64,000 bases of DNA from Pseudomonas antarctica. Its GTDB lineage: Bacteria > Pseudomonadota > Gammaproteobacteria > Pseudomonadales > Pseudomonadaceae. The notes under the pieces are model-generated. The model was not told the DNA's origin. It searched no databases and was given only the letters and a program-made list of their open reading frames with translations. Below are positions 26,051 through 34,417 of this stretch, piece after piece; position 1 is the stretch's first letter; every line of letters begins with the position of its first letter. The translations under genes and the position numbers were made by a program. The stretch spans positions 1,674,001-1,738,000 of the forward strand of contig NZ_CP015600.1 of the NCBI RefSeq assembly GCF_001647715.1. Direction: 5' to 3'.

Positions 26051-26578
26051 ATGAGCCGCATGGCTATCCGGTTACGCACCGCCAGTTTCGCGATGCTGCT
26101 GGGCCTCGGCGCCAGCAATGCTTTCGCCCAGTCGCCTGCTGAATTCATCGAGCAGGCTTCGGCCAAAGGTATGGCCGATATCGAAACCAGTCGCATGGCC
26201 CACGCCAAAACCTCGTCCCAGGAAATCAAGGACTACACCATCGAGGTGATCAACGAGCGCACCCTGGCCAACCAGCATCTGGCTGCGATTGCCAAGAAGC
26301 TCGATTTGCCGGTGGCCCCGCGCGAGAAGATCGTCGACAAAGCTGAAACCCTGATGCCTGAACTCAAGGACGGCGACTCCTTTGACGCTGCCTATACGGC
26401 GCAGCAGGTCAAGGAAAACGAAGACGCCATCGCCTTGTTCAAACGGGAAGGCGCGGCATCGGATGTACCGGAGATAAAGGCCCTGGTAGATGAGACGCTG
26501 CCTAGATTGGAAGAGCGTCTGCAGAAGGCCCGTGCCTTGGCATCGACCTACGGTAAAGGTCATCAGGGCGACGGTTGA
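26051..26578 (+). CDS. DUF4142-domain exported protein
   Basis: 175 residues. A signal peptide ends at NAFA-Q. The mature part is a helical, ferritin-like DUF4142 domain: 'EFIEQASAKGMADIETSRMA' (split), 'SSQEIKDYTIEVINERTLANQ', then a C-terminal coiled helix. Such proteins are periplasmic and often stress-induced; the function is unknown. GGAGGAA precedes ATG 26051. Confidence 0.82.
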   Translation: MSRMAIRLRTASFAMLLGLGASNAFAQSPAEFIEQASAKGMADIETSRMAHAKTSSQEIKDYTIEVINERTLANQHLAAIAKKLDLPVAPREKIVDKAETLMPELKDGDSFDAAYTAQQVKENEDAIALFKREGAASDVPEIKALVDETLPRLEERLQKARALASTYGKGHQGDG

Positions 26579-26595
26579 AGCCGTCACTTGAAATG

Positions 26596-26634
26596 AAAAA
26601 CGGCGGTTGGAGCATCTCCAACCGCCGTTTTTTT
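26596..26634. terminator. Bidirectional rho-independent terminator
   Basis: An 11-bp stem (CGGCGGTTGGA / TCCAACCGCCG) is flanked by A5 on the left and T7 on the right, between the convergent DUF4142 and iron-permease-like genes. The stop codon of the latter lies just at the T-run. Confidence 0.9.
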
Positions 26635-27058
26635 ATGCCTGGTTCAGATCGGTTTTACTCGGTACTGCATCGTCTACTGCTTCACCGCAACTGCTGTTCA
26701 GGCTGACACTGCCCGTCGCCCCGATGCTGCGGTATTCGTTGCGCAGTTTTTCCAGTTCTTTGCGGTCCAGGCCATCCAGGCTCAGCACGGCGTTTTGTGC
26801 ATCCTTGGACACGCGCAGCAGCTCATCAATCTTGATATGCAGGATGTCATTGTCGCGGTTTTGCGTGTTCTGAATCAGAAATACCATCAGGAAGGTAATG
26901 ATGGTGGTCGAGGTGTTGATGATCAGTTGCCAGGTGTCGTTGTAATGGAAATAAGGCCCGCTCAGGCTCCACAGGAAAATCAGTGCGACGGCGGCGTAGA
27001 ACGTCCGGGCACTGCCTGCCCAGCGGGACAGAGACTGCGAGACTGCGGAGAATTTCAT
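26633..27058 (-). CDS. Low-affinity iron permease-family protein
   Basis: 141 residues with two membrane helices near the N-terminus ('TFYAAVALIFLWSLSGPYF', 'IITFLMVFLIQNTQNRDN'), then 'DILHIKIDELLRV'. This IQNTQNRD...KIDEL pattern is diagnostic for the family named after yeast Fet4-like permeases. Transport has not been shown for bacterial members. ATG 27058 follows GAGG; a TTG codon upstream is less likely. Confidence 0.85.
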   Translation of the reverse strand: MKFSAVSQSLSRWAGSARTFYAAVALIFLWSLSGPYFHYNDTWQLIINTSTTIITFLMVFLIQNTQNRDNDILHIKIDELLRVSKDAQNAVLSLDGLDRKELEKLRNEYRSIGATGSVSLNSSCGEAVDDAVPSKTDLNQA

Positions 27059-27169
27059 GACCGTTTTCCTCAAAAGGTGGGTGATGAAATTATGGACCGC
27101 AGCCGCGCTTTGAAATTTCTTTTTACAATTAAAAGGGTGAGCAACGTTGTACGTTTTTGTCGCCTGTCC

Positions 27170-27670
27170 CTAGAACGTTAGTTCTGCCTGGCCTGCACCT
27201 TCCAGCGCGAGCAAATACTGTTTGGCCTCCAGCCCACCGGCAAACCCGGTCAGCCCGCCTGACGCGCCTATCACCCGATGGCAGGGCGCAATGATCGAGA
27301 TGGGATTGCGCCCGTTGGCAGCGCCCACTGCACGCACGGCTTTCGGGTTACCAATCTGCTGGGCGATCTGGCTGTAGCTGCGGGTTTCGCCAAAGGGGAT
27401 GGTCAGCAGCGCCTGCCAGACTTGCTTCTGGAACTCGGTGCCGGTGAAGTCCAGTTCCAGTTCGAATTGGTGGCGGGTGCCGGCGAAGTACTCCTTCAAT
27501 TGTTGCTCGGCTGCCAAGAGCACAGAGCTGTCGTTAGCCTCGCGCAACTCACCCAGGCGCACGCGGTTGGCGCGCTCTTTTTCCCAGAGGATGGCATTGA
27601 GTTTGCCATCGCGCGCCACCAGAGTGAGCTGGCCGACGGGGGAGGGCATGAGCTTGTATTCGTAGGGCAT
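27170..27670 (-). CDS. ogt: Methylated-DNA--protein-cysteine methyltransferase
   Basis: 166 residues. The active-site motif IIAPCHRVIG contains the acceptor Cys, and 'PFGETRSYSQIAQQIGNPKAVRAVG' (split) forms the DNA-binding helix-turn-helix. It transfers alkyl groups from O6-alkylguanine to itself. An N-terminal ribonuclease-like domain is present, as in Ogt/MGMT. GAGGAG precedes ATG 27670. Confidence 0.92.
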   Translation of the reverse strand: MPYEYKLMPSPVGQLTLVARDGKLNAILWEKERANRVRLGELREANDSSVLLAAEQQLKEYFAGTRHQFELELDFTGTEFQKQVWQALLTIPFGETRSYSQIAQQIGNPKAVRAVGAANGRNPISIIAPCHRVIGASGGLTGFAGGLEAKQYLLALEGAGQAELTF

Positions 27671-27771
27671 GAGCGGGCTCCTCGAAGGGGGTGCGTTTTG
27701 AGCTACAGCACTACTGTAGTTTCAGCGGCTGGAGTGGAAACTACGATTCTTGCGATCAAATTCTCCCGCAC

Positions 27772-28104
27772 TCAAACGTTCCAATACACCCAATGAGAGT
27801 AATACGGGTACCCGTAGAGCCAGGAGATCCTATAAAGCCCCATGAGTATAGAGACCTCACCCATTGCAACCCACGACATCACATTGAGCAGTGTGACGAT
27901 CCCAGCGAACACGCTAACGCGTCGGCTGGCGTGTCGCCTGGCATACCGCACGCCATAGGCCGACGCTGCAATGGCGCCTAACCCCAGGATCAATCCAAGG
28001 GGAAATGGCAGCCTTACAAATGTGACCAACAGCGGCAAAACCAGTACCCAGCCCACCACTTGGCGCAGTACGGTTTTCGGTGTGTGTTGTACAGGTTCAA
28101 ACAT
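27772..28104 (-). CDS. Small membrane protein of unknown function
   Basis: 110 residues with three hydrophobic helices (about 15-30, 33-50, 63-90) and an aromatic C-terminus rich in Tyr and Trp. I do not recognise a family. The ribosome binding site is weak. It lies 85 bases downstream of hicB on the same strand. Confidence 0.5.
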   Translation of the reverse strand: MFEPVQHTPKTVLRQVVGWVLVLPLLVTFVRLPFPLGLILGLGAIAASAYGVRYARRHASRRVSVFAGIVTLLNVMSWVAMGEVSILMGLYRISWLYGYPYYSHWVYWNV

Positions 28105-28189
28105 TGCGGTAATCCAGATCCGAGGGCTGACGAGCAGGCATCTTTGCGCTTCTCGGTCGCTGCCGCAGTCAGATGATGCTGAAGGGCAA

Positions 28190-28600
28190 CTACCCGTCCT
28201 GTTGCAATACCTTGAGCGCCGCGGATGCCAGAAACCCCGAACGGCTTTTTTCTTCCGGGTGATTCAGCACGTATTCATCAATACGATTCAACAGATAACC
28301 CGGCAGGGTAATGTTGAGTTTCTGAGCCTTGCCCAGGTACTTGGTGACATCAATGTCCACCACGGCCCACGTGCAGCCGGCGTACTGTGGGTTTGCCGCG
28401 TGCAGGGTAACTTTTTGCGCGGTGGGGATCGGCGCGCCATCCTCCGCGAGGATTTCGAAGTGCCCTTCGATCGCTTCCCGGGCCATGGCCATGGCGTCGT
28501 CGAGGTCTTCCCCGGCTGAGTAGCAACCAGGAATATCCGGGACTTCCACACCCCAGGCGTGATCCTCGTCGCCGGTTGAAATTGCGATGGGGTAAAGCAT
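28190..28600 (-). CDS. hicB: HicB-family antitoxin
   Basis: 136 residues. The N-terminal HicB domain is a partial RNase-H-like fold ('VPDIPGCYSAGEDLDDAMAM', 'AREAIEGHFEILAEDG'). The C-terminal ribbon-helix-helix is 'KLNITLPGYLLNRIDEYV' with 'SRSGFLASAALKVL', the DNA-binding part. It neutralises HicA and represses the operon. GGAGGG precedes the start, 22 bases after hicA. Confidence 0.92.
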   Translation of the reverse strand: MLYPIAISTGDEDHAWGVEVPDIPGCYSAGEDLDDAMAMAREAIEGHFEILAEDGAPIPTAQKVTLHAANPQYAGCTWAVVDIDVTKYLGKAQKLNITLPGYLLNRIDEYVLNHPEEKSRSGFLASAALKVLQQDG

Positions 28601-28622
28601 GTCTATGGCCCTCCAGGGACGG

Positions 28623-28805
28623 TTAGCTCAACAGAGCCTGTTTCAAAATGCTCTTGGCGGTTTTGTCCAACAGGTCCTTCTTTGGATGAGGAATTGTCAC
28701 CAACCCCGGTTTTTTCGGGTGTTTGAAGTGATGATGACTGCCTCGGGTGCGCACCAGGTACCCGCCGTCCGCAACAATGTGACCTATCAAATATCGACTA
28801 TCCAC
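28623..28805 (-). CDS. hicA: HicA-family mRNA interferase toxin
   Basis: 60 residues with the double-stranded-RNA-binding-like fold. The catalytic His sits in 'TRGSHHHFKHPKKPG', followed by 'VTIPHPKKDL' and a C-terminal helix. The start is GTG at 28805 behind a perfect AAGGAGG. It is located first in a hicA-hicB operon, which is the usual order. It would cleave mRNA when unbound by HicB. Confidence 0.9.
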   Translation of the reverse strand: MDSRYLIGHIVADGGYLVRTRGSHHHFKHPKKPGLVTIPHPKKDLLDKTAKSILKQALLS

Positions 28806-28835
28806 ATCACCTCCTTGTGGTGTGTGTTGGTGGTG

Positions 28836-28863
28836 ACTATAACCACTGAAGATAAATTATCAA
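28836..28863 (-). promoter_or_regulatory. Probable sigma-70 promoter of hicAB
   Basis: TTGATA (28863-28858) and TATAGT (28841-28836) are separated by 16 bases on the minus strand, about 30 bases upstream of hicA. The AT-rich surroundings contrast with the neighbouring genes. Confidence 0.55.
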
Positions 28864-28972
28864 CACTCTACCTACCAACGGTCGATGACTGTTGTTTCGG
28901 TAAGCGTTGTAGGCAGTGTATGAGCGCGCAGGAATGGCGTTGGAGAGAGGTATTGCGAGGTTTTTCGAAGGG

Positions 28973-29866
28973 TTACCGGGTGTGTGAAGACTGCGCAAGA
29001 ACCGCGAGAAACGCATCAGCCAATACGCTTTTTCTTGCCGTAGGGGTCAGCACCAGCAACTGAGCACAGGCATCTACCTCAGCCATCGGCTTATACGTAA
29101 CGCCCTTATTCCTCAAGCCCTGCGTGCATTCCGGCACCAATGCCACGCCTTGCCCGGCGGCCACCAGCGCAATGATCGAGGTGATCTGCCGTCCGGTCGG
29201 CCCGGCACGCAGGGGCACACCGTGGTGTCGATAAAGTTGCTCGATGGACTGGTTCAATCCCGACCCATAATCCGACGGAAACAGAATCAACGGGTACGCA
29301 CTGAGCTGCGCCAAACTGACATCAGGCTGGCCGGCCAAAGGGCTGTCGCTGGATACGGCCGCCACCAAGCGTTCCTCACCGAGCGATCGTGCTTGTACCT
29401 CTTGATTCTGCGGCAATAGGCGACTTAGCCCGATATCCAGCCGCCCGTCAGCCACTTGCGCGCCGAGGCTGCCGGACGCGCATTCCACCAAGGTCAACTG
29501 CACCTCGGGAAAGCGTTGCGCAAAGGCCTGGATCGCCTGGCTGAACAGATCCGACAAGGCGATTGAGCTGACATAACCCAGCGACAATTGCCCCGCAGTG
29601 CCCGCCGCCAGTTTGCCGGCGATGACCTGTGCCAACGCCACCTGCTCCAACACCCCGCGTGCATAGGGCAGGAACGAACGGCCCTGAGCGGTGAGGGTCA
29701 CCGTGCGGCTGGTGCGATCAAACAGCTTGAACCCCAACTCCGCCTCCAGCGCTGAAATCTGCCGGGTCAGCGGCGGCTGCGCCAAGTGCAGGCGAAGTGC
29801 TGCGCGGCCGAAGTGCAATTCTTCGGCGACCGTCAGAAAGTAACGCAGCTTGCGTAGGTCGAGCAT
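28973..29866 (-). CDS. LysR-family transcriptional regulator
   Basis: 297 residues. The start 'MLDLRKLRYFLTVAEELHFGRAALRLHLAQPPLTRQI' (split) is typical of the BenM/CatM-like LysR subgroup. It is divergent from two MFS carriers at 29962-32315, with 95 bases between, the classic layout for a regulator and its target operon. Confidence 0.9.
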   Translation of the reverse strand: MLDLRKLRYFLTVAEELHFGRAALRLHLAQPPLTRQISALEAELGFKLFDRTSRTVTLTAQGRSFLPYARGVLEQVALAQVIAGKLAAGTAGQLSLGYVSSIALSDLFSQAIQAFAQRFPEVQLTLVECASGSLGAQVADGRLDIGLSRLLPQNQEVQARSLGEERLVAAVSSDSPLAGQPDVSLAQLSAYPLILFPSDYGSGLNQSIEQLYRHHGVPLRAGPTGRQITSIIALVAAGQGVALVPECTQGLRNKGVTYKPMAEVDACAQLLVLTPTARKSVLADAFLAVLAQSSHTR

Positions 29867-29961
29867 CCTGATCCCTGGGTATTGATCGGTTCGAAATCGG
29901 TATTGGTTTAAGACCCGCCGGCCATTCTATAAAGACCTCACAAAATAAAACGAGAGGTTTC

Positions 29962-31125
29962 ATGAAACCGCGCCTGCATTGTGCCCGTCTTGCCCTGTTC
30001 CTGTGTGGCTGCGCGGCGTTTCTTAACCTCTATGCCACCCAGAGCATCCTGCAGAACTTTGCCGCGCAGTTTCATATCAGCGCCAAGGCCGCGGGTTGGA
30101 GCATCACGGTCACCACCCTGGCCGTGGCGGTCTCTGCGCCCTTTGTCAGCCGGCTGACCGGGCGCTTCGAGCAACGTACCGTAATCAGCGTGGCCGCGCT
30201 GTTGTTGGCGGTGCCCGCACTGATGACCGCGTATGCCGACAGCTTTGCCGAAGTGCTGGTATGGCGGTGCGTGCAAGGTCTGTTGATTCCGGTTGTGTTC
30301 GCGACCAGTGTGGCCTACATCGGTGACCGTTGGCGTGGCGGCACGGTCACCGAAGTCACCAGCCTTTATGTGGCGGGTACCGTGTTGGGCGGGTTCGCCG
30401 GGCGCTTTGTCACGGGGGTGATGACTGAGTACGTAGGCTGGCGGGAAGCCTTCGAATTGTTGGCGGTACTGAGCCTGATGGTGGGCGGGTTTATCCAGTT
30501 CCTGTTACCCGCTGACCGGCCGCGAACCGAGCGATTTAAAACCTCATCCTCCGGCGTTCTCCGCAAACCTTTGTTGGCCGCCTACGGCGTAGGTTTTTGC
30601 GTGTTGTTCTCCCAAGTCGCGGCCTTTACTTACGCGGGTTTGTACCTTGGCTTGCCGCCGTTCAACCTGGGCCCTGCGGCGTTGGGCACGCTTTACATGG
30701 TGTTTTTGCTGGCCTTGATCGTGATTCCCATTGCGGGCCGCTTCAGCAAAGCCCGGCCCCACGCCGAGCTGCTGGGTATTGCCGCCGTGCTTGGCGTCAG
30801 TGGCTCGGCGCTGACGCTGGTGCCTTCGCTGGGCTGCATCGTAGTGGGCCTGGCGCTCAGTTCCACGGGCGTGTTCCTCGCCCAGGCCGCTGCCAATGCG
30901 TTCATCACCGCCACCGCCGGTGACAACAAGGCTGGCGCCGTGGGGGTTTACCTCACGTGTTACTACCTGGGCGGCAGTTGCGGTGCCATCGCACCGGCAT
31001 TGATCTGGGAACAGTGGGGCTGGGCCGGCTGCGTGGCACTGATTATCGGTTTTCAACTGCTGACCCTGCTGATCGCCCTGACCGGCTGGAAGCCTCATCA
31101 ACCTGAGTTGAGTCAAACCCCATGA
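29962..31125 (+). CDS. MFS transporter, YnfM-like
   Basis: 387 residues and twelve helices. Loop motifs such as 'FVSRLTGRFEQRTVI' and 'GDRWRGGTVTEVTSLYVAG' fit the YnfM/AraJ-type drug or metabolite exporters. GAGAGG precedes ATG. It overlaps the next MFS gene by four bases (ATGA). Regulation by the divergent LysR protein is likely. Confidence 0.88.
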   Translation: MKPRLHCARLALFLCGCAAFLNLYATQSILQNFAAQFHISAKAAGWSITVTTLAVAVSAPFVSRLTGRFEQRTVISVAALLLAVPALMTAYADSFAEVLVWRCVQGLLIPVVFATSVAYIGDRWRGGTVTEVTSLYVAGTVLGGFAGRFVTGVMTEYVGWREAFELLAVLSLMVGGFIQFLLPADRPRTERFKTSSSGVLRKPLLAAYGVGFCVLFSQVAAFTYAGLYLGLPPFNLGPAALGTLYMVFLLALIVIPIAGRFSKARPHAELLGIAAVLGVSGSALTLVPSLGCIVVGLALSSTGVFLAQAAANAFITATAGDNKAGAVGVYLTCYYLGGSCGAIAPALIWEQWGWAGCVALIIGFQLLTLLIALTGWKPHQPELSQTP

Positions 31126-32315
31126 ACGACGCCGTCGCCGTGCCTGCCCGCGAAACATCCATGCGCCGCCGCGCGCTGATTACCGGTTGCAGCGCCCACG
31201 CCGTACACGATGGCCTCACCGACGTCATCTATGTGCTGCTGCCGATCTGGCAGGCGCAATTCACCTTGTCCTACGCCAAAATCGGCCTGTTGCGCGGCGC
31301 CTACTCCGGGATGATGGCCGTGTTCCAACTCATGGCCAGCCGTGCCGCCAAACGTTGGGGCCGTGTACCGTTGCTGGTGGGCGGCACCGCGTTGGCAGGT
31401 ATCGCTTACTTATTGGTGGGGCAAGCCACCGGGCTTGGCATGTTGTTGCTGGCGTTGCTATTGGGTGGGCTGGGAGCGAGCACCCAACACCCGCTGGCCT
31501 CTTCAATGATTACCGATGCTTATGAGGACGGTGGTGGGGTCAAGCAAGCGTTATCGCAGTACAACTTTTCCGGCGACATCGGCAAAACCCTGATCCCGGG
31601 GTTGGTTGGCTTGCTGCTCACTGTCATCAGCTGGCGCGCCAGCGCCACCCTGCTGGGGTTGCTCGGGTTGGCTGCGGCGGGGTTGCTGTGGTGGTGGGTG
31701 CCTACTCAGGTTGGCGAATCCGCCACCACAAAAAACGCCAGGCCGCTCAACGGAACCGGCTCGGTCATTGGCCTGCGTGCGCTGATACTCACCGGCACCC
31801 TCGACAGTGCCGTGCGCATGGGCTTCCTCACGTTCCTGCCGTTCCTGCTGCAAGCCAAAGGTGCGGGTACGGCGGGTATTGGCCTGGCCTTGACCCTGCT
31901 GTTCATCGGCGGTGCGTTCGGCAAATTGTTCTGCGGCTACCTCGGTGCCCGCATCGGCATGATGAAAACCGTATGGCTGACGGAAACCAGCACTGCACTG
32001 CTGATCGTTGCCGCCGTGTACCTGCCGCTGAGTGGCTTGATGGTGATGTTGCCAGTGTTGGGCCTGGTGCTGAACGGCACGTCTTCGGTGCTCTACGGCG
32101 CCGTACCGGACCTGGCCGGCGCCGGCAAGCGCGAGCAGGCTTTTGCGGTGTTCTACACCGGCACAATAGGCGGCGGGGCGCTGGCGCCGGTGGTGTTTGG
32201 CGGGTTAGGCGATGCGTTGGGTGTGCCGCTGGCGGTGATGGCGCTGGCGGGGATGTTGTGGGTGACGTTGCCGTTGGCGTGGGTGGTGCAGCGGGGGATA
32301 GCCGTGGACCGTTGA
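31122..32315 (+). CDS. MFS transporter, fosmidomycin-resistance (Fsr)-like
   Basis: 397 residues, twelve helices. 'SAHAVHDGLTDVIYVLLPIWQAQF' (split) and 'GGLGASTQHPLASSMI' are hallmarks of Fsr-like carriers. It is translationally coupled to the preceding MFS gene. Two unlike MFS pumps in one unit is unusual. Confidence 0.86.
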   Translation: MNDAVAVPARETSMRRRALITGCSAHAVHDGLTDVIYVLLPIWQAQFTLSYAKIGLLRGAYSGMMAVFQLMASRAAKRWGRVPLLVGGTALAGIAYLLVGQATGLGMLLLALLLGGLGASTQHPLASSMITDAYEDGGGVKQALSQYNFSGDIGKTLIPGLVGLLLTVISWRASATLLGLLGLAAAGLLWWWVPTQVGESATTKNARPLNGTGSVIGLRALILTGTLDSAVRMGFLTFLPFLLQAKGAGTAGIGLALTLLFIGGAFGKLFCGYLGARIGMMKTVWLTETSTALLIVAAVYLPLSGLMVMLPVLGLVLNGTSSVLYGAVPDLAGAGKREQAFAVFYTGTIGGGALAPVVFGGLGDALGVPLAVMALAGMLWVTLPLAWVVQRGIAVDR

Positions 32316-32492
32316 CTGGCTCGTTTCGGATGGAAAACTCAGTTCCGTCCTACGTAATTGCATGGGCTGCATGGTTGTAAAGTTCGCGCTTCAAAAATCC
32401 CGGCGCACTTTTCGAATGCCTATCAATCAGTGACGAGTGGCTGTTGCGTGATAGGAAACGATCCGAATAAGCTTGCTATGCGCCAATGACGT

Positions 32493-32819
32493 ATGGGCGT
32501 AGGTGTGATATTTGTCGAATCATCCGTATTTACCGAGGACCTGCCAGCGCTACTGAGTGAGGAAAGCTACGGTGAGTTCCAGGAATTTCTTGCCGAAAAC
32601 CCGACTGCTGGTGATGTCATCCAAGGGACCAATGGTCTGAGAAAGATCCGCTGGGCTGTGCAGGGGAGGGGCAAGAGGGGTGGTGTCAGAGTGATCTATT
32701 ACCACCTCTGCATGGCCTATCAAATTCGATTGATCCTGATCTATCGAAAGGGCATCAAAGATGATCTCTCTGCGGTGGAAAAGAGCGTGCTGAGCGAAAT
32801 TAACCGAAGGTGGGAGTGA
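32493..32819 (+). CDS. RelE/HigB-type toxin
   Basis: 108 residues with the RelE-like core 'ALLSEESYGEFQEFLAENPTAGDVI', 'GLRKIRWAVQGRGKRGGVRVIYYH' and 'IRLILIYRKGIKDDLS' (each split), ending near 'EINRRWE'. It should cleave mRNA on the ribosome. ATG 32493 is given; a GTG at 32505 gives an N-terminus (VIFVESSVFT) that looks more like relatives. Its stop overlaps the antitoxin start by one base (TGATG). Confidence 0.88.
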   Translation: MGVGVIFVESSVFTEDLPALLSEESYGEFQEFLAENPTAGDVIQGTNGLRKIRWAVQGRGKRGGVRVIYYHLCMAYQIRLILIYRKGIKDDLSAVEKSVLSEINRRWE

Positions 32820-33112
32820 TGGAGAAAAAACTGTTCAATCGTCTGGTCGAAAGCATGACCCAGATGGACGAAATCGCACGGGGTGAGCGCGCCCCATCCC
32901 GCGAATTTTTTGTTGATGCGTTGAAGGTAAAAGAGATTCGACAAGCCACAGGACTTTCACAAGCACGCTTTGCGAAGGCAATTGATGTGCCGGTGGGAAC
33001 GCTTCAAAACTGGGAGCAGGGGCGACGTGAACCAGAGGGGCCGGCAAAGGCATTATTGCGTGCCTTATACAATGATCCGGATCACGTATTGGCCGCTCTG
33101 GGGCATCGATAA
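32819..33112 (+). CDS. HigA/XRE-type antitoxin
   Basis: 97 residues. The helix-turn-helix spans 'VKEIRQATGLSQARFAKAIDVPVGTLQNWEQGRREPEGPA' (split), followed by 'LLRALYNDPDHVLAAL'. It pairs with the RelE/HigB-type toxin just upstream and should bind DNA to autoregulate the pair. Toxin-first order is normal for HigBA. Confidence 0.9.
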   Translation: MEKKLFNRLVESMTQMDEIARGERAPSREFFVDALKVKEIRQATGLSQARFAKAIDVPVGTLQNWEQGRREPEGPAKALLRALYNDPDHVLAALGHR

Positions 33113-33131
33113 GTCTCTGAAAAGAATAATT

Positions 33132-33335
33132 TCAGGTCGATAGAAACCGTCTATTTGCGGGGTTTTGTGTTCGTTTGGCCTGAGTCAGCGTTTCGCGAGC
33201 TTGTGCGATAAATGCGATTGCTCTGAGATGCTCAGCAATATCACCGTCAGCCTGGACTTGAGCTAAATATTCGTTAATGGCTTCTTCACTGTCTAGCACG
33301 CCAGCCATGTCAAACGGTGTCAGTTTTCGCTTCAT
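33132..33335 (-). pseudogene. Truncated orphan addiction-module antidote (HigA-like)
   Basis: 67 codons starting at ATG 33335. The first ~45 residues ('KLTPFDMAGVLDSEEAINEYLAQVQADGD', split, then 'LRAIAFIAQAR') match the N-terminus of the ~95-residue addiction-module antidote family. After that the helix-turn-helix ('GMTQLAKDTGLSRESLYKAL' in relatives) is missing and the reading ends in unrelated sequence. No Gp49-type toxin is present upstream, where it should be. It looks like the remnant of a second toxin-antitoxin pair, cut off next to the intact one. Confidence 0.6.
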
Positions 33336-33600
33336 GTTAGCCACCTTGTTTAGCCAGTCGGCCGGTATGGCTAAGAATAATGATGTGCGCGAGACGTTGA
33401 GTTCAAACGTATCTGCAGGGTGTTCTGTTGCCGGAGGTTGCAACTCGTTGGGTGAGTCGGGAGTCGTTTCGTATCTTGCGGCATTGCCTACACAACGCTC
33501 AGAATCGTCTCAGTTGTGCGTCTTGGGTGAGCTCTTTAAGGTTCGTCTGCCGCTGCCCATCAGCGGTCGGGTTTAGTAGCCCGATGAAAATTTATCCGGC

Positions 33601-33760
33601 GTACGGCTGTCCTTACCGTCAGGCACTTTCATGCCTGTGCTTATTGGTAACTGTACGCAGGGCGTCTTCGGGCGCGCCGGTTTTCGGATGAATTTCCCCG
33701 GTCTACTAACCTGCGTACAGCTGCCACCCTTACTCTTTGAGGGGTGGTCCTTACCGAGGA
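33601..33760 (+). ncRNA. Structured leader element before the DUF6124-like gene
   Basis: Three hairpins can be drawn. CAGGCA/TGCCTG lies at 33620-33637. An 11-bp perfect long-range pair CTGTACGCAGG (33651-33661) / CCTGCGTACAG (33710-33720) encloses a GC-rich loop. CCACCC/GGGTGG lies at 33724-33747. GTCCTTACCG occurs twice, at 33609-33618 and 33747-33756, the second copy touching the ribosome binding site. This suggests a cis-regulatory RNA or a leader with alternative pairing. No known class is recognised. Confidence 0.5.
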
Positions 33761-33767
33761 TCAACCG

Positions 33768-34007
33768 ATGTGTACCGATTCCTGTAACCCCACCGCAACC
33801 CTGTTCAGCGTCCGCCCCGAAGCCAACACCGAAGCGTTGCTCGCCAACGCCTACGAAACCATTGCCGGTGCTGGCGCCATGACTAACGAGTTCGCCGACA
33901 GCCTGCCCGCCCACCATCGCTACCTGGCCCTGGCCATTCAGCAAATGATTGAATTGGGGCTGATGCTGGTGGAAGCGGCGCAGGACCGCGTGGACCGCGC
34001 CGCGTAG
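33768..34007 (+). CDS. Small DUF6124-like protein
   Basis: 79 residues, acidic and helical, with 'LFSVRPEANTEALLANAYETIAGA' (split) and 'HHRYLALAIQQMIELGLMLVE'. It resembles the small Pseudomonas proteins grouped as DUF6124 (related to DUF3077), which are of unknown function. GAGGA at 33756-33760 precedes ATG 33768. It stands behind the structured leader. Confidence 0.65.
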   Translation: MCTDSCNPTATLFSVRPEANTEALLANAYETIAGAGAMTNEFADSLPAHHRYLALAIQQMIELGLMLVEAAQDRVDRAA

Positions 34008-34088
34008 GTTCTTACGCGCACGGCAACAGGCTTGCCTTCCCAGGCCGCCCATACCAAGGGGGAGGGGAGCCAAAAAACGCAAGTCACC

Positions 34089-34394
34089 TTAAAGGGACGA
34101 GGCCAACGTAAACGGAATGCGCAACGCGCCGATCGGCCCTTCCCGTGCCCCGCACATTTCATCGTGCACGCACTGCTGCACCAGCACGCAGGGAAACGGC
34201 GGAACCCGTTGCAACAGGTCGCGCAAATGCGTGGTGGAACCGATACGCATCGGCTTGGCATCATCGTCCAGCAACGTCATCTCGACATGATCCAACCTGA
34301 CGCGCGCGATGTAGAAACCACCCTCAAGCGACAGCAGTTCCAGCTCACGCACTTCGCCTTTTACCGCCAGTTCGGTCAGCATTTTCATATTCAT
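34089..34394 (-). CDS. DUF6482-like protein
   Basis: 101 residues, soluble. Landmarks are 'ELELLSLEGGFYIARVRLD', 'THLRDLLQRVPPFPCVLVQQ' and 'VHDEMCGAREGPIGALRIPF', a conserved pattern in Pseudomonas DUF6482 proteins. The function is unknown. GAGGGTGA precedes the ATG. It follows the DUF3833 lipoprotein gene by 23 bases on the same strand. Confidence 0.7.
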   Translation of the reverse strand: MNMKMLTELAVKGEVRELELLSLEGGFYIARVRLDHVEMTLLDDDAKPMRIGSTTHLRDLLQRVPPFPCVLVQQCVHDEMCGAREGPIGALRIPFTLASSL

Positions 34395-34417
34395 GATTCA
34401 CCCTCACTCTCGGTCGT

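Noticed and set aside
33367..33576. 69-codon plus-strand frame starting MAKNNDVRETL between antitoxin stump and structured leader
   Set aside because: No ribosome binding site, no recognised family, and it overlaps the antitoxin remnant's upstream region.
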